Part shown: piece after piece, positions 19,077-26,514 of the stretch
How the letters are laid out: each line of letters opens with the position of its first letter
Position numbering within the stretch: position 1 is the first letter of the stretch
NCBI RefSeq assembly: GCF_003583405.1
Contig: NZ_QXEC01000020.1
Location: forward strand, 1 to 64,000
Length of the DNA stretch: 64,000 nt
Direction: 5' to 3'
From: Micromonospora radicis
GTDB lineage: Bacteria; Actinomycetota; Actinomycetes; Mycobacteriales; Micromonosporaceae
The notes under the pieces: generated by a model
What the model was told of the DNA's origin: nothing
Seen by the model: the letters and a program-made list of their open reading frames with translations, nothing else
Databases searched by the model: none
Position numbers and translations under genes: made by a program

Positions 19077-19143
19077 CCGCGCCGTCGGGCGGGGCCTCGC
19101 CGTCGGGCGGACCGCCACCGGGCCGGCCAGCGCCCTAGGAAAA

Positions 19144-19183
19144 ACTAGTGCTGTCTAGCTTGGATGCTAGACAGCACTAGTTC
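19144..19183. repeat. Perfect 17-bp inverted repeat
   Basis: Two 17-bp arms (AACTAGTGCTGTCTAGC and its complement) separated by 6 nt. AT-rich compared with surrounding DNA. It shares the core TGTCTAGC with a smaller palindrome at 19224-19241 and lies 80 bp upstream of the AAA ATPase start. It could be an operator or a transcript-end hairpin; no T tract follows. Confidence 0.85.
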
Positions 19184-19223
19184 TTGGTCGAGGGCAACAC
19201 GCCGGTAGCCCCGTCTACGCATG

Positions 19224-19241
19224 TCTAGCCTCCCGGCTAGA
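19224..19241. promoter_or_regulatory. Candidate operator overlapping the -35 region of the AAA ATPase promoter
   Basis: Inverted repeat TCTAGCC-4 nt-GGCTAGA. It ends 9 nt before the TACTGT -10 element at 19250-19255, so a bound regulator would block or contact RNA polymerase. Confidence 0.5.
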
Positions 19242-19249
19242 TGGCCCGA

Positions 19250-19255
19250 TACTGT
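19250..19255 (+). promoter_or_regulatory. -10 element of a leaderless promoter (TACTGT)
   Basis: TACTGT, 7 nt, then the GTG start at 19263; no ribosome binding site. This spacing decides the start codon of the AAA ATPase. Confidence 0.6.
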
Positions 19256-19262
19256 GCGATTC

Positions 19263-20504
19263 GTGGATCCGGTCCGCAACCCGTACGCCCCGGGCGCCGG
19301 TCAGCGCCCGCCCGAACTCGCCGGGCGGGGGCGAGAGCTGGACGTCTTCGACATCGTGCTGGAACGGATCGCCCGGGGCCGCCCGGAGCGTAGCCTGATG
19401 CTCACCGGCCTGCGCGGCGTCGGCAAAACCGTGCTGCTCAACACCCTCCGGTCGCAGGCCATCAACCGGCTCTGGGGCAGCGGCAAGATCGAGGCACGGC
19501 CGGACCAGTCGCTACGCCGTCCGATCGCCGCGGCCCTGCACATGGCGATCCGGGAACTCGCGCCGCGACACCGGGCACCGGAGCGGATCGACGCCTTCCT
19601 CGGGGTGCTCAAGGCCTTCGCCCAACGGGGTGCCCCGACCGGGCGCGGCGGTGCGGCACCCAAGTTACGCGACCGGTGGCAGCCGGGCATCGACGTGCCG
19701 GCGGCCAGTGGGCGCGCCGACTCCGGCGACATCGAGATCGACCTGGTGGAGCTGCTCACCGACGCCGCCTCGGTCGCCAGCGACGTCGGCACCGGCGTCG
19801 CCGTCTTCATCGACGAGATGCAGGACCTCGGGCCGGAGGACATCTCCGCGCTCTGCGCCGCCTGCCACGAACTCTCCCAACTCGGCGCGCCGCTGATCGT
19901 GGTCGGCGCCGGCCTACCGCACCTGCCCGCGGTGCTCAGCGCGGCCAAGTCGTACTCGGAGCGGCTGTTCCGCTACCAACGCATCGACCGGCTCGACCGG
20001 ATCGCCGCCGACCAGGCGCTCTGCGCGCCGGCTGAGCGGGAGGACGTGGAGTACGAGCCGAAGGCGCTCGACCTGCTCTACGAGAAGTCCGGCGGCTATC
20101 CCTACTTCGTCCAGGCGTACGGGAAGGCCACCTGGGACCACGCTCCCCGATCGCCGATCACCCCGGCCGACGTCCGGGTCGCCGCACCGGAGGCCGAGGC
20201 CGAGCTGGCCGTCGGCTTCTTCGGTTCCCGCTTCGAGCGGGCCACCCCGGCCGAGCGTGAGTACATGCGGGCGATGGCGACGCTATCCCTGGTCGAGGGG
20301 GTGGCCGACGGTGGTGGACGTGACGACATGGACGCCGCGGTGCCGACCGCGGAGATCGCCCGTGCGCTCGGCCGGAAGCCCGCCAGCCTCTCCCCGGCCC
20401 GGGACGCGCTGATCAAGAAGGGGTTGATCTACTCCGGGGAGCGCGGCACCGTCGCCTTCACCGTCCCGCACTTCGGTCGCTACCTGCGCACCCAGCCCGC
20501 CTGA
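19263..20504 (+). CDS. AAA family ATPase with C-terminal winged helix
   Basis: 413 aa. ORC/Cdc6-like AAA module: N-terminal NPYAPGAGQRPPELAGRGREL, Walker A GLRGVGKT (about residues 55-62), a Walker B VAVFIDEMQDL (about 179-189) and a sensor region LIVVGAGLPHLP. The last 120 residues look like a winged helix (TAEIARALGRKPASLSPARDALIKKGLI). This is a widespread actinobacterial protein of unknown role; the fold suggests a DNA-binding molecular switch. The GTG at 19263 is chosen because of the leaderless -10 element. Two palindromes upstream suggest that it is regulated. Confidence 0.8.
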   Translation: MDPVRNPYAPGAGQRPPELAGRGRELDVFDIVLERIARGRPERSLMLTGLRGVGKTVLLNTLRSQAINRLWGSGKIEARPDQSLRRPIAAALHMAIRELAPRHRAPERIDAFLGVLKAFAQRGAPTGRGGAAPKLRDRWQPGIDVPAASGRADSGDIEIDLVELLTDAASVASDVGTGVAVFIDEMQDLGPEDISALCAACHELSQLGAPLIVVGAGLPHLPAVLSAAKSYSERLFRYQRIDRLDRIAADQALCAPAEREDVEYEPKALDLLYEKSGGYPYFVQAYGKATWDHAPRSPITPADVRVAAPEAEAELAVGFFGSRFERATPAEREYMRAMATLSLVEGVADGGGRDDMDAAVPTAEIARALGRKPASLSPARDALIKKGLIYSGERGTVAFTVPHFGRYLRTQPA

Positions 20505-20623
20505 CTCAGCCGAGGTGGGGCAGCGACCTGCCGGCGGCATACCACGATTGCCATGGTTCGACGATGAATCGGCGCCGGCACCGTGGCCGCCGCGTCCGGC
20601 GGGCACTCCTCCTCAGGAGACTG

Positions 20624-20659
20624 ATTTCAGGGTGAAATCAAAATTTCAGGGTGAAATCA
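20624..20659. repeat. Tandem pair of 17-bp palindrome-containing repeats
   Basis: ATTTCAGGGTGAAATCA occurs at 20624-20640 and again at 20643-20659, a 19-bp period. Each contains the inverted repeat ATTTCA-GGG-TGAAAT. The sequence is AT-rich and lies between two convergent genes, so it does not look like the promoter of either. Confidence 0.9.
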
Positions 20660-20705
20660 CGCCTTCCCACGAACCTGCCGCCGGCCAGGCCCGCCCCCGG
20701 CACGG

Positions 20706-21251
20706 TCAGACCTTGGACCAGGGGGGCGGAAAGAACACTTCGCCGCGCGGAACGGGCGGTTCGCCGCTGGTCGACGGGGGGAGCACCAGCGCCTGCCACG
20801 GCTCGCCCAACCCGGACCACGGGCTGGTCAGCCCCATCCGGTCGGCTCGGCTGAACCCGAAGCGCCGGTAGTACGCCGGGTCGCCGAGCACCACGACCAG
20901 ACGCTCGCCGAGTTCGGTGGCCGCCTCCAGGGCGGCCTGCACGGTCGACACACCGAGGCCGATCCGCTGCCGGTGCGGCGCCACCGCCACCGGGCCGAGC
21001 GCCAACGCCGGAGCACTGCCCGCATCCGAGCCCACCGTCACCCGACTGAGCAGGGCGTAACCCGCGATTTCCCCGCCGTACTCGGCGACCATCGCCAGCT
21101 CCGGCAGCCAGGCATCGCTGCCGCGCAGCTCGTCGACGAGCCGCACCTCCGGCGGGGTGGTCACGTCCGGCCGGGCGAAGGCGGCGGCCAGCACCCGGCG
21201 GATCGCACCGGTGTCGGCCGGATCCTCGGGGCGTAGCCGCAGGGTCGTCAC
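20706..21251 (-). CDS. GNAT family N-acetyltransferase (YhbS-like)
   Basis: 181 aa. GNAT fold: LRLRPEDPADTGAIRRVLAAAF at the N-terminus, GYALLSRV, the acetyl-CoA-binding ALGPVAVAPHRQRIGLG (R-x-x-x-G/A, about residues 84-100) and VVVLGDPAYYRRFGF, which is typical of the YhbS subgroup. It acetylates an unknown small-molecule or protein amine. GTG start with TAACCT 6 nt upstream, so probably leaderless. Divergent from the DoxX gene. Confidence 0.85.
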   Translation of the reverse strand: MTTLRLRPEDPADTGAIRRVLAAAFARPDVTTPPEVRLVDELRGSDAWLPELAMVAEYGGEIAGYALLSRVTVGSDAGSAPALALGPVAVAPHRQRIGLGVSTVQAALEAATELGERLVVVLGDPAYYRRFGFSRADRMGLTSPWSGLGEPWQALVLPPSTSGEPPVPRGEVFFPPPWSKV

Positions 21252-21257
21252 GCGGCG

Positions 21258-21263
21258 AGGTTA
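21258..21263 (-). promoter_or_regulatory. -10 element of a leaderless promoter (TAACCT)
   Basis: Minus-strand TAACCT followed by 6 nt and the GTG at 21251. Confidence 0.55.
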
Positions 21264-21383
21264 CCCCCTGCGGCCCGTCCATCCGAGACGGTCGCTGGAA
21301 TCGGTTCGCCCGGCTGCCACCCGATCGATCGAGATGGGCCGTTGCCGGGCATGGCGCCACCTGGGAAGGGGTATGACTGTTCC

Positions 21384-21929
21384 ATGACGCCCGTACGGTC
21401 CCTCGCCCGCGCCATGTTGAGCGGCATCTTCGTGGTCAGCGGCGCCCGCAACTTCGTCAACCCCGACCGCCTGGTGCCCGCCGCCAAGCCGATCACCGAT
21501 CGGGTGGCGCCGTTGCTCCAGCGGGTCGACCCACGGCTGCCGACCGACACCACAGCCCTGATCCGGGCCAACTCGGCGATCCAGGTCGGTGCCGGGCTGA
21601 TGCTGGCCACCGGCCGGCTCGCCCGTCCGGCGGCGCTGGTCCTGGCCGGCACGCTGGTCCCGGTGACCCTCGCTGGGCATCCTTTCTGGCGTAACGACGA
21701 TCCGGCCCAGCGGCAGAACAACCAGATCCACTTCCTGAAGAACCTCGGTCTCTTCGGAGGGTTGTTACTCGCTGCGACGGACACCGCGGGCAAGCCGGGA
21801 CTACGCTGGCGAGCCGGGCACCGGATCGGCCACTCGCGACGGTCGGTGAGCCGTGCCGTGCGAACCGCCCGGCGGGAGGCCCGGATCGCCGTACGGTCGG
21901 CAACCACCGCCCGTCGACTCCCGGGCTGA
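21384..21929 (+). CDS. DoxX family membrane protein
   Basis: 181 aa with about four membrane helices and the DoxX hallmark SGIFVVSGARNFVNPDRL near the N-terminus, then AIQVGAGLMLATGRLARPAAL and HFLKNLGLFGGLLLAATD. DoxX proteins are small membrane partners of thiol or quinone redox reactions; the specific role is unknown. The last 45 residues are unusually rich in arginine and alanine and should face the cytoplasm. The ATG at 21384 is preferred; an upstream ATG in the same frame at 21342 is possible. Confidence 0.82.
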   Translation: MTPVRSLARAMLSGIFVVSGARNFVNPDRLVPAAKPITDRVAPLLQRVDPRLPTDTTALIRANSAIQVGAGLMLATGRLARPAALVLAGTLVPVTLAGHPFWRNDDPAQRQNNQIHFLKNLGLFGGLLLAATDTAGKPGLRWRAGHRIGHSRRSVSRAVRTARREARIAVRSATTARRLPG

Positions 21930-22061
21930 CCTGCTCCTCCTCACCCCCACCCCCCGCTAAAACCGCGAATCACCTGAACCGCCCGGTAGGCGTTAACGCG
22001 GTGGAAATGTCAAAAGATTGTGTGGGATCGGACACGGTCGCATAACGCGGGAGGCACTGAC

Positions 22062-23576
22062 GTGAGGCGCCGTTCTAGGCTCCGTACCGGACCTGGACGG
22101 GTAGGACGACCTTGGTACGGGGGTGGCCGAGCCATGCCGGCGAGTGTCGGTAGAGGGCTGGACCGCCTCGCCGCAGTCCGTCGCGTAACGCGTGGGATCG
22201 ATCGAAGGACAGTCGTACGGACCGGCATCGTCGCCGCCGTCGCCTACGCCGCATGGCTCGCCATCGGCGCATTCGGGCGACCGTACAACTTCTTCGACAT
22301 GAAGATCTACCACGGCGCGGTGGTCTGGTGGGCGAGCGGTCACGAGCTCTACGAGTTCGTCGCACCCGACACCACCCTGGGCTTCACCTACCCGCCCTTC
22401 GCCGGCCTGGCCATGCTGCCCATGGCCCACCTCCCGGTGACGGCGGCCGGTCTGGTCAACGCGCTGGTCAGCATCGCCGCCCTGGCTGTGGTGCTGGCCG
22501 CGCTGCTGCGTCCGATCGTCGACCGGCTGGGCTGGCCACTGTGGTACACCGTGGGCATCGCCACGCCGCTCGCCGTCGCCATCGAGCCGGTGCGGGAAAC
22601 CCTCGGCTACGGGCAGGTCAACCTGCTGCTCTTCGCCCTGATCATGGCCGACATGATCGCGCTGCGGTGGCGGTCACGCCGCGGCACCCACTACGCGGAG
22701 AACGACGGCCCGTTGCTGCGGTTCGTCTACGGCGGCGCCTGGGCCGGCGTGGGTATCGGCCTCGCCACGGCGGTCAAGCTGACCCCGGCCCTGTTCATCT
22801 TCTACCTGATGATCACTCGCCAGTGGCGGGTGGCGGCCACCGCCATCGGCACCACCATCGCCGTCACCATCGGCAGCTTCGGCGTCGTCGGCGCCGAGTC
22901 CCGCGCCTACTTCGGGCGGGTGCTGTGGCAGACCGAACGGGTCGGTGCCGCCGACATGACCCCCAACCAGTCGCTGGCCGGGCTGCTCGCCCGGCTCTAC
23001 GACTCCATCGAGACGCCCGGCCTGCTCTGGCTCGCGTTCTCCGTACTGGTGCTGGCGCTCGGCCTGTCCCGAGCCGCCAACGCCCACGCCGAGGGCGACG
23101 AACTGACCGCCTTCACCCTGGTCGGCCTCACCGCCAACGTGATCAGCCCGATCTCCTGGACGCATCACCTGGTTTGGGTGATCCCGGCGATCATCGTGCT
23201 GGCCGACGCCGCGGTACGCCGCCGCGAGGCCAGCCGCGGCCTGGCCAGCCGTGCGCTTACCGGCCCGCACGGTGAACCACCAGGTGTCTCCACGCTGCGC
23301 CCACCGATCTGGTACCCGACGCTGACCGGTCTCCGGCACGGCGTCGCCGCGATCGTGCTCTACCTGCTCTTCCTGATCTCCCCGATCTGGCCGTACGAAC
23401 ACCAACTGCCGGAGGTCTCGCACTACGACGACGGTCTGTTCGGCGCGCTGATGGAGAACTCCCTGGTGCTCGCGCTGATCGTGCTGGTCGCCGCGCTGCC
23501 CTGGCGCCCCGGTGCCGAGCCGGCCTTCTTCACCGACCGGATGGCCCGCCACGCCATCCTGTACGGCCGCCGGTAG
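22062..23576 (+). CDS. Glycosyltransferase 87 family mannosyltransferase (PimE-like)
   Basis: 504-aa polytopic membrane enzyme with about ten helices. The first extracytoplasmic loop has NFFDMKIYHGAVVWWASGHELYEF, whose Asp is the expected catalytic acid of GT-C polyprenol-phosphate-mannose-dependent alpha-mannosyltransferases; FTYPPFAGLAMLPM, PNQSLAGLLARL and ISPISWTHHLVWV are further GT87 markers. In actinobacteria these enzymes mannosylate phosphatidylinositol mannosides and lipoglycans on the outer face of the membrane. The GTG at 22062 is chosen because GGGAGG lies 7 nt before it. Convergent with moaE, 3 bp away. Confidence 0.85.
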   Translation: MRRRSRLRTGPGRVGRPWYGGGRAMPASVGRGLDRLAAVRRVTRGIDRRTVVRTGIVAAVAYAAWLAIGAFGRPYNFFDMKIYHGAVVWWASGHELYEFVAPDTTLGFTYPPFAGLAMLPMAHLPVTAAGLVNALVSIAALAVVLAALLRPIVDRLGWPLWYTVGIATPLAVAIEPVRETLGYGQVNLLLFALIMADMIALRWRSRRGTHYAENDGPLLRFVYGGAWAGVGIGLATAVKLTPALFIFYLMITRQWRVAATAIGTTIAVTIGSFGVVGAESRAYFGRVLWQTERVGAADMTPNQSLAGLLARLYDSIETPGLLWLAFSVLVLALGLSRAANAHAEGDELTAFTLVGLTANVISPISWTHHLVWVIPAIIVLADAAVRRREASRGLASRALTGPHGEPPGVSTLRPPIWYPTLTGLRHGVAAIVLYLLFLISPIWPYEHQLPEVSHYDDGLFGALMENSLVLALIVLVAALPWRPGAEPAFFTDRMARHAILYGRR

Positions 23577-23579
23577 AGG

Positions 23580-23999
23580 TCAGGGGCAGTTGACCCATTC
23601 CTCGGTGCCGTCGGCGAAGACCTGACGCTTCCAGATCGGCAGCCGGGCCTTGACCTCGTCGACCAGCCGCGCGCAGGCCGCGAACGCGGCGGCCCGGTGC
23701 GCGGTGCTGACCGCCGCCACCAGTGCGGCATCGCCGATGGCGAGGGGACCGATCCGGTGCGACACGGCCACCGCGTACACGTCGGGGTCGGCGGCGATCT
23801 CGTCGGCCACCTCCCGCAGCACCCGCTCGGCGCTCGGATGGCCCTCGTACTCCAGGCTGATCACCGCACGTCCGTGGTCGTGGTCGCGGACCACCCCGGC
23901 GAACGAGACGACCGCACCGGCACGGCCGTCGGCGACCGCCGCCTCGTGCGCGGCGACGTCCAACGGCTGTTCCGTGACACCACCGACCATGATCACCAT
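23580..23999 (-). CDS. moaE: Molybdopterin synthase catalytic subunit MoaE
   Basis: 139 aa. Converts cyclic pyranopterin monophosphate to molybdopterin using thiocarboxylated MoaD (EC 2.8.1.12). Seen: AGAVVSFAGVVRDHDHGR, LEYEGHPSAE, VSHRIGPLAIGDAALVAAVSTAHRAAAF and the active-site LPIWKRQVFADGTEEWVN. Its ATG (23999) lies within the last codons of moeA, giving a 7-base overlap; an ATG at 23990 is an alternative. Last gene of the moaC-mog-moeA-moaE group. Confidence 0.94.
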   Translation of the reverse strand: MVIMVGGVTEQPLDVAAHEAAVADGRAGAVVSFAGVVRDHDHGRAVISLEYEGHPSAERVLREVADEIAADPDVYAVAVSHRIGPLAIGDAALVAAVSTAHRAAAFAACARLVDEVKARLPIWKRQVFADGTEEWVNCP

Positions 24000-25252
24000 G
24001 TCCGCTCCCCGGGCAGCAACGGCAGAGGTACGACCGGCACCCGGTCGCCGGCCACACCCGACGTTCCGGGTCGGATGACGGCGAACCCGTCGGCGCCGGC
24101 AAGCCCGCGCAGCATCGCCGACCCGACGTGCCGCACCGGGTGGGCCGTCCCGGCCACCCGGTCGAGGCGGACCAGGGCGAGGTGGGTGTGGTCGCCCCGG
24201 CCGGCAATCGGCTCGGCGAGCGTGCTGTGCGGCAGCACCGGCAGCGGTCGACCGATCAGACCCGCCAGCAGCGGCGCGACGAGCGACACCAGGGCGACGA
24301 TGGCGGACTGCGGATTGCCGGGCAGCCCGGCGACGTACCGGATCCGCCCGTCGGTTCCGACCAACCGGGCCAGCAACATCGGGAACCCCGGGCGCACCGC
24401 CACGGTGTTGACGACGTACTCCGCCCCCAACTCGGCCAGCGCGGGGTGCAGATGGTCGACCGGGCCGTGCATGGTGCCGCCGGTGGTGCAGACGAGGTCG
24501 GCGTGGGTCAACGCGGTCCGCAGCGCGTCCACGTGCGCGGCCAGGGTGTCGGCCACCGGGCCGACCACGTCGGCCGGAGCAACCTGACAGCCGTAACGGT
24601 GTAGCCACGCCGGCACCGCCGGGCCGAGCGCGTCGCGGACCCGCCCGTCGCCGGGCGGACCGGCGGTGAGCAGCTCGTCGCCGAAGACCAGCAGCGCGGC
24701 GCGCGGCTGCCGGCGTACCCGCAGGGTGTCGTGCCCGCAGGACGCCGCCAGGCCGATCAGGGCCGGGTCGACCGGGGTGCCGGCCGGGAGCAGTTCCTCA
24801 CCGGCGGACGCCTCCTCCCCCGGATGCCGCCACTCCGGTGCGGGCCGCGGCACACCGTCGACCAACCCCCGCGAGGTACGCCTCGACTCCTCGACTCGCA
24901 GCACCGCCGACGTGCCCACCGGCACCATCGCCCCGGTCGCGATCTCGACGGTCGTACCGTCCTCGGTCAACGGGCCCGGTGCCGTACCGGCCAGCACCCG
25001 GCCGACGACCCGCCACGGGCCCGCGCCACGTACCGCCCAGCCGTCGACACTGGACGTCGGGAACGCCGGCAGATCGGTGCGGGGGGTGAGCGGTTCGGCG
25101 AGGGTGTGCCCGTCGGTCTCGGCGAGCGGGCGCTCGACGGCGGGCAGCGCACCCTCCCGACCGGCCGCGTACGCCCGGGATCGCGCATCCTCCCAATCGA
25201 CCGGCGGCGACGCCTCGGCCCGGCCGGTGGTCGATGCGATTTCGGTTCTCAC
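23993..25252 (-). CDS. moeA: Molybdopterin molybdotransferase MoeA (Glp-type)
   Basis: 419 aa. Inserts molybdate into adenylylated molybdopterin (EC 2.10.1.1). Domain features: SSVDGWAVRG near residue 68, EIATGAMVPVGTSAVLRVEES, the MogA-like core with VCTTGGTMHGPVDH and VAGLPGNPQSAIVAL, and a C-terminal beta-barrel. The usual TGGTSxG is TGGTMHG here, as in a number of actinobacterial gephyrin-like proteins. The GTG start has TAGGCT 6 nt upstream and no ribosome binding site, so it can be leaderless although mog ends only 21 bp before. Confidence 0.9.
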   Translation of the reverse strand: MRTEIASTTGRAEASPPVDWEDARSRAYAAGREGALPAVERPLAETDGHTLAEPLTPRTDLPAFPTSSVDGWAVRGAGPWRVVGRVLAGTAPGPLTEDGTTVEIATGAMVPVGTSAVLRVEESRRTSRGLVDGVPRPAPEWRHPGEEASAGEELLPAGTPVDPALIGLAASCGHDTLRVRRQPRAALLVFGDELLTAGPPGDGRVRDALGPAVPAWLHRYGCQVAPADVVGPVADTLAAHVDALRTALTHADLVCTTGGTMHGPVDHLHPALAELGAEYVVNTVAVRPGFPMLLARLVGTDGRIRYVAGLPGNPQSAIVALVSLVAPLLAGLIGRPLPVLPHSTLAEPIAGRGDHTHLALVRLDRVAGTAHPVRHVGSAMLRGLAGADGFAVIRPGTSGVAGDRVPVVPLPLLPGERTW

Positions 25253-25258
25253 CGGACG

Positions 25259-25264
25259 AGCCTA
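25259..25264 (-). promoter_or_regulatory. -10 element of the leaderless moeA promoter (TAGGCT)
   Basis: Minus-strand TAGGCT, 6 nt, then the GTG at 25252. It lies in the 21-bp gap after mog. Confidence 0.55.
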
Positions 25265-25273
25265 TCGGGTTCC

Positions 25274-25744
25274 CTAGTGGTCGCCACCGCGCAACTGGTC
25301 GACTGTGTGCGCCAGGATCGGCCCCAGCACCGCGAGGCCGTCGCGCGCTCCGCCGGTCGAGCCAGGCAGGTTCACCACCAGGGTCCGACCAACCACCCCG
25401 GCCACCCCCCGGGACAACACCGCGGTGGGAACCCTGTCCCGGCTGTACGCGCGGATCGCCTCGGCGATGCCGGGAATCTCGTAGTCGAGCAGGCCACGGG
25501 TCACCTCGGGGGTACGGTCGGTCGGGGTGACACCCGTCCCTCCGCTGGTCAACACCACGTCGACGGCATCCGCCACGGCCGCCCGCACGGCCTGCCCGAC
25601 CGGCTCACCGTCGGGCACCACCACCGGCTCGTCCACCGCACAGCCCAACTCCCGCAGACCGGCCACGAGCAGCGGGCCGCTGGTGTCGGCGTAGACACCG
25701 GCGGCGGCCCGGTTGGACGCCACCACCACCCGGGCGCGGATCAC
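25274..25744 (-). CDS. mog: Molybdopterin adenylyltransferase (MogA/MoaB family)
   Basis: 156 aa. Activates molybdopterin with ATP before metal insertion (EC 2.7.7.75). Seen: VVVASNRAAAGVYADTSGPLL, the conserved LTSGGTGVTPTDRTPEVT, the following ILDYEIPGIAEAIR-like segment (here LLDYEIPGIAEAIR), and LVVNLPGSTGGARDGL. The GTG overlaps the moaC stop (GTGA), so translation is coupled. Confidence 0.92.
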   Translation of the reverse strand: MIRARVVVASNRAAAGVYADTSGPLLVAGLRELGCAVDEPVVVPDGEPVGQAVRAAVADAVDVVLTSGGTGVTPTDRTPEVTRGLLDYEIPGIAEAIRAYSRDRVPTAVLSRGVAGVVGRTLVVNLPGSTGGARDGLAVLGPILAHTVDQLRGGDH

Positions 25745-26232
25745 GGCCGGTCCGTCGGGCGCTGCCACCGGCCGCTCTTGCCGCCCTCCTTGCGCAGTAC
25801 CCGGACCGCGTCGACGCTGGCCGCCGGATCCACCGCCTTGACCATGTCGACCAGGGCCAGCCCGGCGACCGCGACCGCGGTCAGGGCCTCCATCTCGACC
25901 CCGGTGCGGTCGGCCGTACGGGCGGTGGCGGTGATCTCGACCGTGTCGACGGTCAGCGACAGGTCGACCGTGACGCCGTGCAGCGCGATCGGGTGGCACA
26001 GCGGAATCAGCTCGGGGGTGCGTTTCGCGCCCATGATCCCGGCCAGTCGACCGACCGCCAACGCGTCGCCCTTGGGCAGCCCGTCGCGGCGCAGCAACTC
26101 CACCACCTCTGCGGTGGTACGCAGCCGGCCGGCGGCGATCGCCGTACGGCCGGTGATCTCCTTGGCGGAGACGTCGACCATGCGCGCCGCACCGGACGGG
26201 TCGACGTGGGTTAGCTCGGCGGGTTGCGTCAC
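25741..26232 (-). CDS. moaC: Cyclic pyranopterin monophosphate synthase MoaC
   Basis: 163 aa. Rearranges 3',8-cyclo-GTP to cPMP (EC 4.6.1.17) after MoaA. Signature motifs: MVDVSAKEITGRTAIAAG, IMGAKRTPELIPLCHPI, GVEMEALTAVAVAGLALVDMVKA and VRVLRKEGGKSGRW. The GTG at 26232 is chosen because TAGGCT sits 7 nt upstream. First gene of the moaC-mog-moeA-moaE transcription unit. Confidence 0.95.
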   Translation of the reverse strand: MTQPAELTHVDPSGAARMVDVSAKEITGRTAIAAGRLRTTAEVVELLRRDGLPKGDALAVGRLAGIMGAKRTPELIPLCHPIALHGVTVDLSLTVDTVEITATARTADRTGVEMEALTAVAVAGLALVDMVKAVDPAASVDAVRVLRKEGGKSGRWQRPTDRP

Positions 26233-26239
26233 GGACGCG

Positions 26240-26245
26240 AGCCTA
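26240..26245 (-). promoter_or_regulatory. -10 element of the leaderless moaC promoter (TAGGCT)
   Basis: Minus-strand TAGGCT followed by 7 nt and the GTG at 26232. Confidence 0.6.
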
Positions 26246-26270
26246 TCTTTCCGGCACGACGTTGCGGTGC

Positions 26271-26304
26271 CGGCAGGGGCGGCGCGCATCAGCCGCCCCT
26301 GCCG
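26271..26304 (-). terminator. Terminator hairpin of the SARP regulator gene
   Basis: 13-bp perfect stem (arm CGGCAGGGGCGGC) with an 8-nt loop, downstream of the 26515 stop codon and upstream of moaC. The 210 bp between the stop and the hairpin also hold TATCGAC-ACC-GTCGATA and a TCGATAAG direct repeat at 26405-26435. Confidence 0.65.
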
Positions 26305-26514
26305 ACACCAGACCGCCGCAGGTGGCTGGGGACACCTGAACGGCGGGGTCGCGTCGAGGTCCTGCGGATGGCGGGACCTCCCCCGTCGGCGAACAACCGC
26401 ACGCTATCGACACCGTCGATAAGAAATCGATAAGCCGGATCCTCAGAAACTACGCGGTATGTCCGGTTCCATCGGGCGCGGATTCCAGGCAAGGTCAGAT
26501 ACGCGGCGGCGGAC

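Noticed and set aside
26405-26435. TATCGAC/GTCGATA palindrome and TCGATAAG direct repeat as an operator
   Set aside because: It lies well downstream of the SARP stop and 160 bp upstream of the moaC promoter, too far for a clear role; kept only as a note on the terminator entry.
26289-26492. Small minus-strand ORF (67 codons, TTG start) between the SARP gene and moaC
   Set aside because: Codon use is less GC-rich than neighbours and it begins 23 bp after the SARP stop, but it has no ribosome binding site, runs through the terminator hairpin region and resembles no known family.
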